Assembly: GCA_958450365.1 (NCBI GenBank) | Contig: CAUEEP010000727.1 | Span: 2,759,227 to 2,823,226, forward strand | DNA from: Mesorhabditis belari | Taxonomy: Eukaryota; Nematoda; Chromadorea; Rhabditida; Rhabditidae | Direction of reading: 5' to 3' | Length of the DNA: 64,000 nt | Made by a program: the position numbers and the translations under genes | Part shown: positions 50,201-58,491 of the stretch, one piece after another | Layout: every line of letters starts with the position of its first letter | Numbering within the stretch: the first letter of the stretch is position 1 | Notes under the pieces: generated by a model | Database searches by the model: none | Seen by the model: the letters and a program-made list of their open reading frames with translations, nothing else | What the model was told of the DNA's origin: nothing

Positions 50201-53200
50201 CGGGTTCGGGAGAAAAGCTTGCACATCTTCGCATCTCACCACACCGTGTAAGACTTTATAAGTTATAATAGTTTATGATAGTTAATTAAACTGACTTGTG
50301 TCAAGCTGTACTTTAGCTCAAATTTAAAAAACCAATCTGAACCTGACTTGAACCAAACTTAATTATTGATCTTTTGTTGATAATGAGCGTCTTATCGACT
50401 ATCGATGGTTTGTAGGATTGAACTAGAGCTTTTACTCGGCCACTTTACAGGCCTTCACGCCCGTGGCGCTGCTCAATCGCTGGCGGTGTTTAATCCGAAT
50501 TACCATGTGCCGACTTGTGACTCGGAGGGAGCCTTCGAGCTCATTCAATCCGTGCATAATCTCCGTTGGTGTGTCGATGAGATGGGAAATGAGATTCCAG
50601 GTTCGTAAAAATTTCATCAAAACTGTACAATCCATAAAACCTAATCGAATTCCTCTAATTCAGGCACGAGAACGATGGGGAGAGTGCCGCGATGCCGTTT
50701 GCCGAGATCCTGTCGGATCATGCCTTGTGACAAGAAATGTCCAGTGGGGTGAGGGTAGAAATATTAGTTCACTTAAACATTAGGCTTTAAAAATTCATTG
50801 CTTTGACGATATTTGCAGGCTGAGACTTGATGTCGATGGGTGTCCACTTTGTGAATGTCTCGACCCGTGTCAAGAAGTCGTTTGTCGAAAAGGGCACCAT
50901 TGCTCGTGGGGAATCTTTTAAGCAAATAAAATTAACTAGTTTAATAACTAAATACTTAGTAAACATATCTGATTTTAGTTCTTATTTTAAAAAAATCGCT
51001 GAACTAAAAATTTCAGTCTTGTCTCGGTGCAGTGCACGACGGAAAGATGTCCACCGGTGCCTCGATGTAAGTCAAATTATCTAGAAAAGTCTGAAAAAGA
51101 GAAAACTTTACTTGAATGGCAACTTTATTAAGTAAGCATACGCAAATTTTTGAGATATAACATTTTAAAATCCTGCCGAAGTTTTTAGTTACTTTCAAGG
51201 CGTTTCCATGCCGATTTTAGAGCTAATGACCAAATGGCCGCCATGGCCGACTGGCTAAGAGCTCTTAGTTGGGAGGTCAAGGGTTCAATCCCGCCGGCTA
51301 TATTAGCTTCATTTCTCCAAATGCTTGGGTTTTTCTTTACAACATCTTTAGGGGTTGGGTGTTGAGTTGTGTATTTGTTTGTTTGTGTCACATTGTTCGT
51401 ATTGAATAAATGTATACTTTAATAAAGTGCAATTGTTGTTGTTCTATGAAGTAACCATTGCAGGCATTCCCTCAATTTGCCCCAGCAATTCCCCTCCACT
51501 GATGATCTCTTCGCTGCTCATTGAATGTTCTCCATCAACCCGATGTCCTCAAGGATTTCATTGTGTTTCGACGGGCTTTGAGGGTCGGGGCTATTGTTGT
51601 CAGGGAGCAGGTTGTTGATGTTATAAATATTGTTATAGATATAATTGTTATAGATAAACCTCAAATTCAGAACCGATTCACATGGAAAAATGGCCAGCAT
51701 GCCCATCACTGCCTCTTCTCAACTCGACAACGGCTGATGGACCGAGTTGTGATGTTGAGGTGAGAGAATTGGCCAAAAGAGTACAAAATATTGAACAATA
51801 TTGAACTCCAAACTAAAGTTAGACTTTGAATCATCAAACTTAATTTCTATAAATAAAAATTTAGTGCTATTCTCACAACAACTGTCCCGGATCACTTTGC
51901 TGCTTCAATGGCTGCGGGATTCAATGTATTTACAAGTGAGTTTGATATCAATACATAGTTTTCTTAATGTAAAGGCATAAAATTTGAACGAGATATGTAT
52001 AGTTTTTCATCAGAAATTTTATTCCTAGATGGTCTTCACCAAAACAAGAGCTTCTCCCGAGTGTTGGAGAGAAAGAGAAAGAAGTGAAAAACCCAATCAC
52101 CATCATGCACAAAATCATACCCGCTGGCAAGAAGTTGATAAAAATAGGTAACTATTGAATTCTGATTTTACTTTAAATGAATTTAGTTTCATCCGAGGAA
52201 GAGGAACGAGTGGGCAAATGTCCATCGATCAAGCATTTGCCTGGTAGAGAAAAAAGCTGCATAAACCTGTGCTCGGTTGATGACGATTGTCCGAGTTTTG
52301 AAAAGGTAGCTTTGTAGAGAAATATAAACTCAAGTTTACTGTAAAATTCCGGCCTTCTGTTTCAGTATATTGGGACTAATAGCACTCAATTTCTTGCGTC
52401 AGGAGTCAAATTTTGGCTTTCGTTATCGAAATTCTACCACTTCTTAATATTAGAATTTACCGTTTCTTACTGTTAGAAGGAATAGTAAGGGTTACTGTAT
52501 TTCATGATTACAGTGTTGTTCAAATGATTGTGGCCGTGAGTGTCTACCGGCCGTTTTACCCGGTTGTGTCCTACTGCTATCGGGATATTTGCGAGCTCTT
52601 CATCAACTCTCATCCCCATATCCGCCACCCGTTCAATGCACAAAAGATGGTCGATGGAAGGAAGCACAATGTGATATTCGAGCAGGGTTTCAATTTTATA
52701 AAAATAACTTTTAAAGCCTTTTTAGAGAGTGCTGGTGTGTGAATCCACTGTCGGGAATCGAGATCGTCGGCACGCGAAAGAGCAGCAATCAGCCACTGCC
52801 CGATTGTTCAGGTGAAATGGAATTTTAGCTTTTATCTAGAACCAACAAGATATGCTAGTAGAAAATTTGATTCAATACAAGTTCTACATAGCTACCGTAA
52901 CCCATAATCACCAGCAAATCTTTCATTTCAGTAGCTCGTGGCTGTAGATCGTTGTGCGCCGCATCAACTTGTCCTCGTGGTTTACTCTTGGATTCATCGG
53001 GATGTCCACTTATCGATTGTCAATGTGCATCTCCGTGTGATGTATTATAAATAAAATTGCAACTAATTACGAAAATCTAGCGATTGGACTGTTCGTCAAG
53101 AGGGCAAACGTGCATTGTCACGTCGGACTCGTGTCTTGAAGGGAATTGCCCTCTAGTTCCGAAATGTGAGTGTTCTTGTGTAACTGAATATATAACAATA

Positions 53201-56200
53201 TTTCATATCGGAATCTAATACTTACTGTAATTCAGGTGTCTCATCGGGGTGTCCAAATGGCTGGTCTCCAATCGTGCGGCTCCGTTCACCACTTCTTTGT
53301 GGTTATCGAGAGTCTGAATGTCCGACTGGGGAATGTCATCCGATTCCCGATTCACAAGATAATCTATCGATGTGTTGTTTGAAAAGTTTGTTTATAAGTT
53401 TAATTGTAAACGATCATTTTCTAGTCGCTGTGCATAAAATCGAGACGACCACTGTTGAAGTTCAAATGATAGAGTCGGCTCCAAATGAGACAAGTGGGAA
53501 ATGATACAGGGTTTCTTTCCAGACCTGACTTCTGGACCAGGGATGGTCCTAGGCCGTGATAAAGAAGTGAAGGAATTGGCAAGAAAAGGTGGATTTCCGT
53601 AGACGGGATTGAACCCTCGACCTCGGCCGATTGACTTTGCTTTCCGGGCAATTGCTCCACTGAGCTATTCGGTAGCTTAACTTGCCAAGAGAAAGAAGGA
53701 AATACAATGGGGAAGAAGAAAGGAAGAGAGGAAAAAAAGAAAGAAAGATGGAAATATCCGGGTCTTCAGAACCTTCAGAAAGGTCAGGCCAAGGCTATAG
53801 ACAAGGCCTACCCCTACAGGATAACTATAGCTGGAACTTGGTCCATTCTTTTGTACTCTACTAATAGAAAGATAAACTAATAGATAATAATAATAGATAT
53901 CCTAATAGATAAACAAGTTTTATTCAACTGACAATAGTATAAAGCTTTTTCAGACTGTCAACTTCTCCGTGCCAGCTACGAAGAGATCCGACAAGCTGGC
54001 GGTCAAGTGTTAACCGCTGAACCTATTTGTCAGAAAGATGACGGTAATTTACAGTATTGTAACGATATCAAATTGCTTTTGAAACACAGAACATATGTAA
54101 ATCTCAAAATTTCCAGGCAAATTCTCAGCGGTTCAATGCGAGCTCTCTGGTTTGTGTCGCTGTGTGGACAGATCGACAGGCACCGAGATTCTCGGATCAA
54201 AGCGAATCCCGTTAATTGGACAAGATGTTTGCACTGGTGATAAGAAACAAACAATTTGATAGGCTCACTGAATCCTTTTCAGCTCAAATAGCCCATTGTT
54301 CGGTGCGTTGTGTGATCTCATGTCCCTTCGGAGTGGAAACTGATGGAATGGGATGTCCACTAGCTGGTGAGTATTTGAAAATAACAGAAAATAAAACCAA
54401 ATGCTTTTTAAAAGCTATTTTTTCAAACATTTTTTTAGGTTGTCCCTGTCGAGACCCTTGTTTATCAATTCGTTGCCCCTACTCATCGATTTGTCTCCTG
54501 AGAAGTCCCGATTGTTCCGAGGCTCACTGTATTGCAATGCCAGTCTGTAAGTGAATTTATTGATTTGTTGATAAAGTTACAGTGACTTTGAAAATATTCG
54601 ATGGCTTAAAAAGATTAGATTAGGTTCGGTGGCTTGTTCAGGAACTGAACAAGGCAATTTGGCACTAAACCATGCCACTAAACCACCACCACTGCTCAAA
54701 AAGTACCACTTTGAGAGCACGTTGAAGAAGCACTTTGAAAGAAGCACTTCAAGCGCCGCCATGGCCGAGTGTTTAGGAGTTTTGTATCCTAGTATTGCAT
54801 GGTCGCGGATTCGATCCCAGCGGCTAGAAAATTTCGCTCTTTTCCCATAAACATGGGTTTTTCTCTACATCTTTAGGAGTATTAGGGCAGGGTTGTGTGT
54901 TGGGTATTTATTTATGTCGCATTATTCATGTTGAGTGTATACTTTAAACTTATTCAACTCGAATCCTAGGTGAACCGAATCCTTGCTCCAGAGGAAACAA
55001 GCCGGCTTTTGATTCGAGAACATTTTCTCCGTTCGAGTGCAAGTGATTGCTTATCTGGTTTTCTAAACTAATGAAATTTCTCTAGAAATGATCGATCAGT
55101 GTCATGTCCGGCTGATTTCTATTGTGCAGGTGAAAACGGAGATGGACGAGGTGTTTGTTGTCCGGGAGGTAGATAGTTTTTGCTTTTCCATATCTAGAAC
55201 TTTCTTAATTCGATAGAAAACTCAATAAAAGTCTTCGATAGAAAAACTTTAATAGAAAAATGAATAAGAATCATTTGGTAGGGTGGAACTGTAGCTAGAA
55301 TACCCTATAAAAGTTACAGTAACGTTTGAATACTGTAAAAGCTACTATTTCAAAAGAACTTATCTCTTAAATTCCAGTGAATGGCGTTTTATCCGAATGC
55401 CCACATGGAATCCCATATCCATCATTCGATGACGGTTCTCCTCTACAATGCTCAGTTCAAATGAATGGCTGCCCATCCACTCATTATTGCCTCACACATC
55501 CCCGGAATTCTTCCGGAATCTGCTGTGTTACAAAACGTTTGTTAAACTCTGCAATAGCTCTTATACATGTTTAGGTCACGTTTGCCACGAACGAATGGAT
55601 ATTGGGGGTTGTTCTTTGAATGTTCAACGATATTTCTATTCACCCGATGAGCAGAGTTGTCTCCCGTTTGAATATGGTGGATGTGGGGGGAATTTGAACA
55701 ATTTCCCAACAAGAGATAGTTGTGAACGCTTTTGTGAAGGTGATTTGATGAGGAAAAATGGAAACAGCTTGGCTAATATTTAAATTTAAATTTTTAAAAT
55801 CTAATACTCTCACCTACCCATAGCAGCAATAACTTTGTTCTTTTTGCTACAGTTAGTTTATAAAATTTGCATAGTTCGAGTTAATCGTCTATCGTTATTA
55901 GTACTCGTTAGTACTCGTACGCGAAATTTCAGGAATCGGCTTTAATATGGACACCCCTTTGCTTTCGGACGATGGACGACCGAGTGAACAATATGAAATG
56001 GGTTTCGCATTGAAAGGATCACGATTGGAGCTAAATGATAAGGATCGAATAAAGAGGTAAATGACGATAACGAGAGCCAAACTTACAATGGAATGACACC
56101 AGCTCGAAGTTCAGAATTGCTTCGTGCATCTTATAGGCTATGCTGATTCTAAAACTGTAAAAATTAGCTGCAAACACCCAATCGCAAGGAATCTGGCATA

Positions 56201-57272
56201 GAAAATTTTCTTAAATTTCGGACTCTTCATGGCACCGCCACAAAGAAAAGTTGCAACGGCTTCGGTGTGGCCTAATGGATACTAGCCTGTTGAACTTATG
56301 AAGTTTTTTGGCTTTGGTTCTAGTCCCATAAGACCAAATTTTTTTGCATCTTTGAAAAAGCATTTTATGCACTCGAGCACGAAGCGATTCTGAACTTCGA
56401 GCTGATGTCCTTGAAGCTGGATTCCCTTGTTAGCTGAATGACACATTTAAAGTACTTTCAAGCATCATTTTTAGTCAAGTGTTAGCCATTTTGCTGTCCC
56501 GATTCGGGCTCACCGAACGAGAAGTGCGGGATTTGTCAGTTCGTGTGCCCGACTCGGTTCGTTTCGTCATTCAATCGCCAGACGCACGCCAGAAAGCTCA
56601 ACAGATACATGAAGCGGTGAGTTATAAAAAAACAAAGAGTAACCTAAACCCTAATTCAAGTGTTTCAAAGATTTAAAACGCTTATTCTTATGATGTATAA
56701 TATTTTGATGCATTTAGACGAGAGCTACTAGTTATCAAGCTTTGGTAAACTTTTAAGCATTTGAACTCTATATTATACCTGGAGCTCTAAATCACCAAAA
56801 ATAGCTCGTCTTTCAGGTAATGAACGGTTCTCTTCTTATCCGTTACTTGGGCTCAACATATTCAGCCGAACCGCACACCTGGTTTGCTACTCAAGTTGCT
56901 GAGAAAGAAAAGATTAACAAAAGCTCTGTTTATTGGGGTAATTAAGGAAAAATAAAGAATTCTAAAAGAACTTTTTAGCAGTTCTCATTGCGGCCACGAC
57001 CCTCTGTTTAGTCGTTTTCGCCGTTCTTTGCTGTGCATGTGTGAGTTTTGCGAAAAGATTCAACAAAAGTGATAAATTTACCTGTTTTCTAGAATTCAAT
57101 ATAGTTATTAAATAGTTACCTAACGGCTCAAGAAACGAGCCTATTTAAAGCAATCATTTAGTCATGGATGATCCGGGCCAAAGAGAACCGTTGTGACTCA
57201 GCCCGATCAGCTTCTTCCGATCTTCGATCACATTCATTCTCTCATCACATTCCGCCACAGGTCAGAAAATAA
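32294..57272 (+). CDS. Cysteine-rich mosaic membrane protein (WAP/Tg1/antistasin/lustrin/Kunitz)
   Basis: Large gene with more than 40 short exons. Start ATG 32294 or, in frame, 32333 (signal peptide MRLKLWTVIYILSILLQYGKA). Early exons agree in phase: 32294-32398, 32549-32740 (antistasin-like), 32959-33025, 33846-33927 and 34037-34122 (WAP), 34223-34299, 39831-39918, 40061-40276 (WAP), 40323-40434 and 40515-40609 (thyroglobulin-1, CWCADSQNGAEVPGTR), 41190-41304 (antistasin). Further Tg1 domains: 43619-43879, 45786-48737 (CWCVSDGGIEVRGTR), 50450-50690, 52515-52802, 53951-54239, each followed by an antistasin-like and lustrin/WAP-like block. A Kunitz domain (about 55575-55738, FEYGGCGGN) precedes a linker, a TM (VLIAATTLCLVVFAVLCCAC, about 56980-57042) and a cytosolic tail. 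The stop may be TAA at 57270-57272, or 57391 if the last GT is a donor. These domains usually inhibit proteases; a cuticle or epithelial matrix role is inference. Introns host a DIRS, a piggyBac and a nested gene. Confidence 0.82.
33050..33746 (+). mobile_element. Internally deleted piggyBac element with TTAA target sites
   Basis: Flanked by TTAA at 33046-33049 and 33747-33750, the piggyBac target duplication. Termini CCCATTCGAAAC and GTTTCGAATGGG are inverted. The right side has a subterminal palindrome of GCTGCAGCGATTATTCGCTGCAG type near 33668-33732. The 697-bp element keeps only a fragment of the transposase. It lies in an intron of the cysteine-rich gene. Confidence 0.88.
33137..33577 (+). 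pseudogene. piggyBac transposase fragment
   Basis: An open frame of 146 codons matches the N-terminal part of the piggyBac-type DDE transposase (DDE_Tnp_1_7), with hallmarks LYRDYWSSRPGLGGFSHMSH, MSRAKFESILRNLRFCDN and GDRLYKIRAIMEHFN. The catalytic core with its aspartates, and the C-terminal cysteine region, are missing, so it cannot transpose by itself. Confidence 0.85.
34329..34730. repeat. MITE/foldback immediately left of the DIRS element
   Basis: Left terminus CACATGCACGACGAGG and right terminus CCTCGTCCTGAATGTG are imperfect inverted repeats. Similarity continues inward (TTTTCCTTCCAGCTCGT against ACGAGCTGGAAGGGAA; CAAAATGAGGAGAAAT against ATTTCTCTTCATTTTG). About 400 bp, no coding. 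It ends 8 bp before the DIRS left terminus. Confidence 0.75.
34754..34953 (+). repeat. DIRS left inverted terminal repeat
   Basis: About 200 bp, almost identical to the reverse complement of about 39580-39763, from AAGCTTAAAAGCTCAACA through CTCATTACCTCAC. Near identity of the two arms suggests a recent insertion. Confidence 0.9.
34907..34915 (+). promoter_or_regulatory. TATA box in DIRS left ITR
   Basis: TATAAAAGG is followed about 360 bp later by the Gag ATG (35273). The same box lies inverted in the right ITR at 39603-39611, so both arms carry an inward-facing promoter. Confidence 0.6.
35273..36094 (+). CDS. DIRS Gag-like ORF with candidate intron
   Basis: Starts at ATG 35273. N-terminal serine/arginine-rich region (SPRSRSRTSSEESCDRSPAS), then an acidic, helical segment. 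The open frame stops at 35884. A GTAGGT donor (35879) and CTTTAG acceptor (ending 35921) would remove 43 bp and join VFK to ALHLNIHNVLPEAAKG in phase, carrying the protein on to about 36094. A second short candidate intron (about 36085-36128) would fuse it to the RT frame. Assignment as Gag rests on position only. Confidence 0.65.
36129..38306 (+). pseudogene. DIRS reverse transcriptase/RNase H, one frameshift
   Basis: RT hallmarks: SRIFTVPKPDGSLRPIINLK, LLKLDLKDAYFHVPI, VLPFGLNDSPRVFTK and the catalytic YLDDILIAA (about 36864). The RNase H part starts IISSDASKAGWGAVC and continues in another frame with INCLELEAAFLGLK, LELDNTSAVAYVNR and HRPGAQNVEADFYSR. The frame changes by one base in a seven-G run at about 37411-37417. 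The lesion is either a homopolymer assembly error or a real mutation; everything else is open. The 3' end overlaps the recombinase ORF. Confidence 0.88.
37880..39124 (+). CDS. DIRS tyrosine recombinase
   Basis: Integrates the circular DNA copy by site-specific recombination, in place of a DDE integrase. The N-terminal SAM-like domain is LLLESWAPGTRKQYESALKA (about 38190). Catalytic residues: R in SPQRVSEL (about 38612), HSTR with H and R near 38939-38950, W in ANWTPGSS, and Y in FQKFYHKP (about 39049). The ORF is intact to TGA at 39122-39124. It overlaps the RNase H frame by about 430 bp; the true start is probably inside that overlap, since the first 80 codons do not look recombinase-like. 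Confidence 0.9.
   Translation: MGPRTGLRFSALFVNRKGFGESGKRISQSNFSHPSMDKPTLDSTGRTPDHTATTYLEATQGGSPVDRRPRQSSPDLAESELRIIGLEDLSAHWRNLGLSTRAASLLLESWAPGTRKQYESALKAWSRYCDRENKNPTIPNTVDLMNYLSSINEKGLSYSAVLTAKAAICTFWEMLTNPEGRLNSELLTRFMKGVFRSKPPMPKYAVVWDVALVVNKIVSLGPKNKNLSLEMLTKKTVTLLTICSPQRVSELAALSVENATFFPDRVVFALPMTKNRGSRPAHEIIYKGFPDNKALCPLRTLRHYLDRTEALRGQTGQVLIALRVPHQAVTPSTVARWVKDFLVLSGVDKSFGAHSTRAATTSKAAKAGVSLQAITKAANWTPGSSSFQKFYHKPIELGVQDAVLRYYLPKVVES
39128..39239. repeat. DIRS internal complementary region (circle-junction template)
   Basis: 39128-39165 is the reverse complement of 34739-34776 (left tip), and 39161-39239 that of 39747-39825 (right tip). Both matches are exact and overlap by 5 bp (AATAT). 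In DIRS elements this region is the template for completing the ends and forming the circle. Confidence 0.95.
39240..39579. other. DIRS segment between ICR and right ITR
   Basis: No known domain. A TTTTCAG near 39305 is followed by a short open stretch (PMNLVPLEEDQSRLW) ending near 39451, then AATAAA at about 39472. May hold the 3' UTR and poly(A) signal of the recombinase transcript. Confidence 0.45.
39580..39763 (-). repeat. DIRS right inverted terminal repeat
   Basis: Reverse complement of the left ITR, including CCTTTTATA (inverted TATA box, 39603-39611). The extra AT-rich tip continues to 39825, then TTCAG and the host exon at 39831. Confidence 0.9.
41061..41115. repeat. Solo arm of the TACCGTAAATA MITE family
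   Basis: TACCGTAAATACTCTAATAG followed by CATAATGACGGGCGTACAGTCG matches the inverted right end of the 6683-6925 MITE. No opposite arm is found, so this is a truncated copy in an intron of the cysteine-rich gene. Confidence 0.65.
43469..43539 (+). repeat. tRNA-like sequence, probably tRNA-derived pseudogene
   Basis: 71 nt with a pairing acceptor-like stem (GTGACA...TGTCAC) and a T-arm-like CGGGGTCGATCCCCCG. There is no consensus A-box and no clear anticodon arm. Located in an intron of the cysteine-rich gene. Confidence 0.4.
45953..48300 (-). CDS. Nested opposite-strand gene, uncharacterised secreted protein
   Basis: Ten exons with matching phases inside one intron of the cysteine-rich gene: 48264-48300, 48152-48217, 47511-47617, 47326-47421, 47143-47236, 47057-47097, 46845-46925, about 46709-46803, about 46320-46455, 45953-about 46037. 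ATG at 48298-48300, TAG at 45953-45955, about 280 residues. It starts with a hydrophobic leader (MFLYFLLLGIFP), so it is probably secreted. Sequence features: NFPVPGWGNVDLDGNLYSG, a CKPPYC motif with two cysteines, FFIGGLDFPLPIGEMGQG, then a lysine-rich end (AFYHKFFGREMDDLEKKGNK). I do not recognise the family. Clean splice sites in all ten exons and the lack of stops argue for a functional gene. Introns hold a tRNA-like insert and a MITE. Confidence 0.82.
46590..46672 (-). repeat. tRNA-like insert
   Basis: The minus strand shows a D-arm-like GTAGCTCATTGGTAG and a B-box GGTTCGAATCTC, as in a tRNA. The anticodon region does not give a clean stem. Lies between two exons of the nested gene. A tRNA-derived SINE or pseudogene is likelier than a working tRNA. 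Confidence 0.45.
47638..48072. repeat. MITE of the TACCGTAAATA family, 435 bp
   Basis: Starts TACCGTAAATGCTGTATTAG and ends with the reverse complement (CTAATACAGCATTTACGGTA). Inner blocks GAATGACATGTCATTCTATT and TGTCATTC are also repeated. Lies in intron 2 of the nested gene. Confidence 0.8.
49090..49230 (+). repeat. tRNA-derived SINE-like repeat, family B, deleted copy
   Basis: Pyrimidine-rich leader, CTCTTGGCAAGCTA, then an A-box segment ATAGCTCAGTTGTTAGAGCAATTG, then directly TTCCAATTCCTTCGCTTCTTTAT. Compared with the copy at 53515-53750, the middle of the tRNA body and the B-box are deleted. Confidence 0.6.
49598..49669 (+). pseudogene. 72-bp copy of a kinesin-5 exon
   Basis: Matches 26516-26587 of the kinesin gene at 71 of 72 positions (one C/T difference). 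It begins at CAAGACTCGCTCGG and its right end coincides with the last base of the kinesin exon (TTTGAG). It sits 17 bp inside an intron of the cysteine-rich gene, same strand. If the intron were retained, the fragment would be read in the kinesin frame ([17 protein letters not shown]) and then reach a stop at about 49712. Confidence 0.93.
51237..51427 (+). repeat. tRNA-derived SINE, family A, copy 1
   Basis: The head is Ser/Leu-tRNA-like (GCCGCCATGGCCGACTGG A-box, GGTTCAATCCC B-box). The tail has GGGTTTTTCTTTAC, ACATCTTTAGGGG, GTTGTGTATTTG and ATGTATACTTTAATAAA. The tail is shared with 54757-54950, which makes this a SINE family and not a lone tRNA pseudogene. Confidence 0.82.
53515..53750 (-). 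repeat. tRNA-derived SINE-like repeat, family B, fullest copy
   Basis: On the minus strand: purine/pyrimidine-biased leader, CTCTTGGCAAGTTAAGCTACC, A-box GAATAGCTCAGTGGAGC, B-box GGTTCAATCCC, then CTTGCCAATTCCTTCACTTC. The last block is shared with the 49090 copy. Intronic in the cysteine-rich gene, antisense to it. Confidence 0.7.
54757..54950 (+). repeat. tRNA-derived SINE, family A, copy 2
   Basis: Head GCCGCCATGGCCGAGTG with B-box GATTCGATCCC. Tail with ACATGGGTTTTTCTCTAC, ATCTTTAGGAG, GTTGTGTGTTGGGTATTT and GTGTATACTTTAAA, parallel to copy 1. Confidence 0.82.
56268..56340 (+). repeat. tRNA-like sequence (Arg-type D-arm)
   Basis: GTGTGGCCTAATGGATA resembles an Arg-tRNA D-arm and GGTTCTAGTCCC is a B-box, but the stems do not close convincingly. 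Intronic; probably tRNA-derived. Confidence 0.45.
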
Positions 57273-57994
57273 TAATAATATTATTATTAATTATATGGTT
57301 ATTCACATGGAACTTTGATTTTACCCCAATTACCAATGAACATCAGCTTCAATTGGTAAAACCGATGGTAAAGAAGAGCGAGCACTTGTAGAGGTCGTTA
57401 AAGAAGCTGTTAAAGACGCAATGGTACAAAAAGAAGATATTGAGCTGTAAATTTGTACCCGGGGGTTTTCAGGGTCGGGGAATCGATTGGAAATGTCGAT
57501 ATCAAGCAAAGCATTAAATTTAGATGTTACACGCATCTCGTGCCTCGACGATTCGTATGAACTCGGATCGATCAAATGACCAAAGACCCCAGCTAACAAG
57601 AACTCTTTACTGATCTGAAAAGAAAAGAGATTTCCCCCTCGTCCTCCCAAATACAGGTACACCCCAGCAACAAATCCTCATCATATCCTACTTCTCTAAT
57701 CTCAAATCATTTCACAGACAGTTCCCTCTTTTATTTAATGTCAATACAGGTCTGCTCAATTGTGTGCTCAAAGTTTCGTGCGTGATTTTTTGATTAAGCA
57801 TTTATTCTTCAAAAAAACAAATAAAGTTTTATACTTTGATCCGCTTGAGGGATCGGATATGCTTTTTGGATGGACATTTGGATGAGAAGAGATAAATTGA
57901 AAAAAGGGGAAACTGAAAGAAAATGGGACGACACAGACACACAATTTGACAAGCTCGATAAGAGTGGAGAATAGAAAAGGGAATAGAAAATATT
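57273..57994. other. Region after the cysteine-rich gene
   Basis: May contain the true last exon: an acceptor AACATCAG at about 57347 is followed by a lysine/glutamate-rich open stretch (GKEERALVEVVKEAVKDAM in one frame; the frame continuous with the upstream exon stops at about 57391). Otherwise nothing is recognised. Confidence 0.4.
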
Positions 57995-58130
57995 GAAGAT
58001 ATCGTTTCTATCAATTCCAAAATACTGCGCAATGTTCGAGTGTCGAATTTTTTGCAGAGCCTCGCATTCTTTCAGAAACAAATCATTTCTCGTTGTCGAA
58101 TCCTTTGCCATGCATTTGGTAGCAATTTTT
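57995..58130 (-). pseudogene. Orphan protein kinase exon
   Basis: Read on the minus strand, after a TAG acceptor: KIATKCMAKDSTTRNDLFLK then ECEALQKIRHSNIAQYFGI. This is the kinase N-lobe: the beta-3 lysine (AxK, here ATK), the alpha-C glutamate (KEC), and the H-SNI-YFGI turn into beta-4. No glycine loop, HRD or DFG exon was found nearby on the same strand, so I call a relic, with a member of a receptor or Fer-like tyrosine kinase family as the possible source. Confidence 0.62.
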
Positions 58131-58491
58131 CTAAGAAATTAAAGGCGTAAATTTTAGATTCACTTTCTATAAGGAAAGTTTTACAGTGCTTGATTAGTAG
58201 GACAAGTTTTTAAAGATAGTGCTCCAAAACACCAAAAATCTATCACTCCACAAACATTTACTCTTTATAAAGTTTTTCTGATTTGCAAAAGCATCTTCTA
58301 GGAAATTGTCCCCTCAAAAAGGTAGTTTTTCGATTTTTAAGTCTTTTTCAAAAGCCAGCAAAGAAGTGAAACTGTAAAAGGCCATTTTTAGCAAAATTAT
58401 CCCCTTTCGCTTTCTCGAAAAGCCGCAATTTGTGGCTTGTAGATTTTAGAAACGAATTTCTCTTCTTGTCGCTTCATTTTTTGCTCAAAAA
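58131..58491. other. Intergenic, nothing recognised
   Basis: A-rich and T-rich DNA between the kinase relic and the receptor gene. No promoter motif was identified. Confidence 0.4.

Noticed and set aside
57330..57662. Minus-strand 110-codon open frame
   Set aside because: Overlaps a possible last exon of the cysteine-rich gene; no domain seen.
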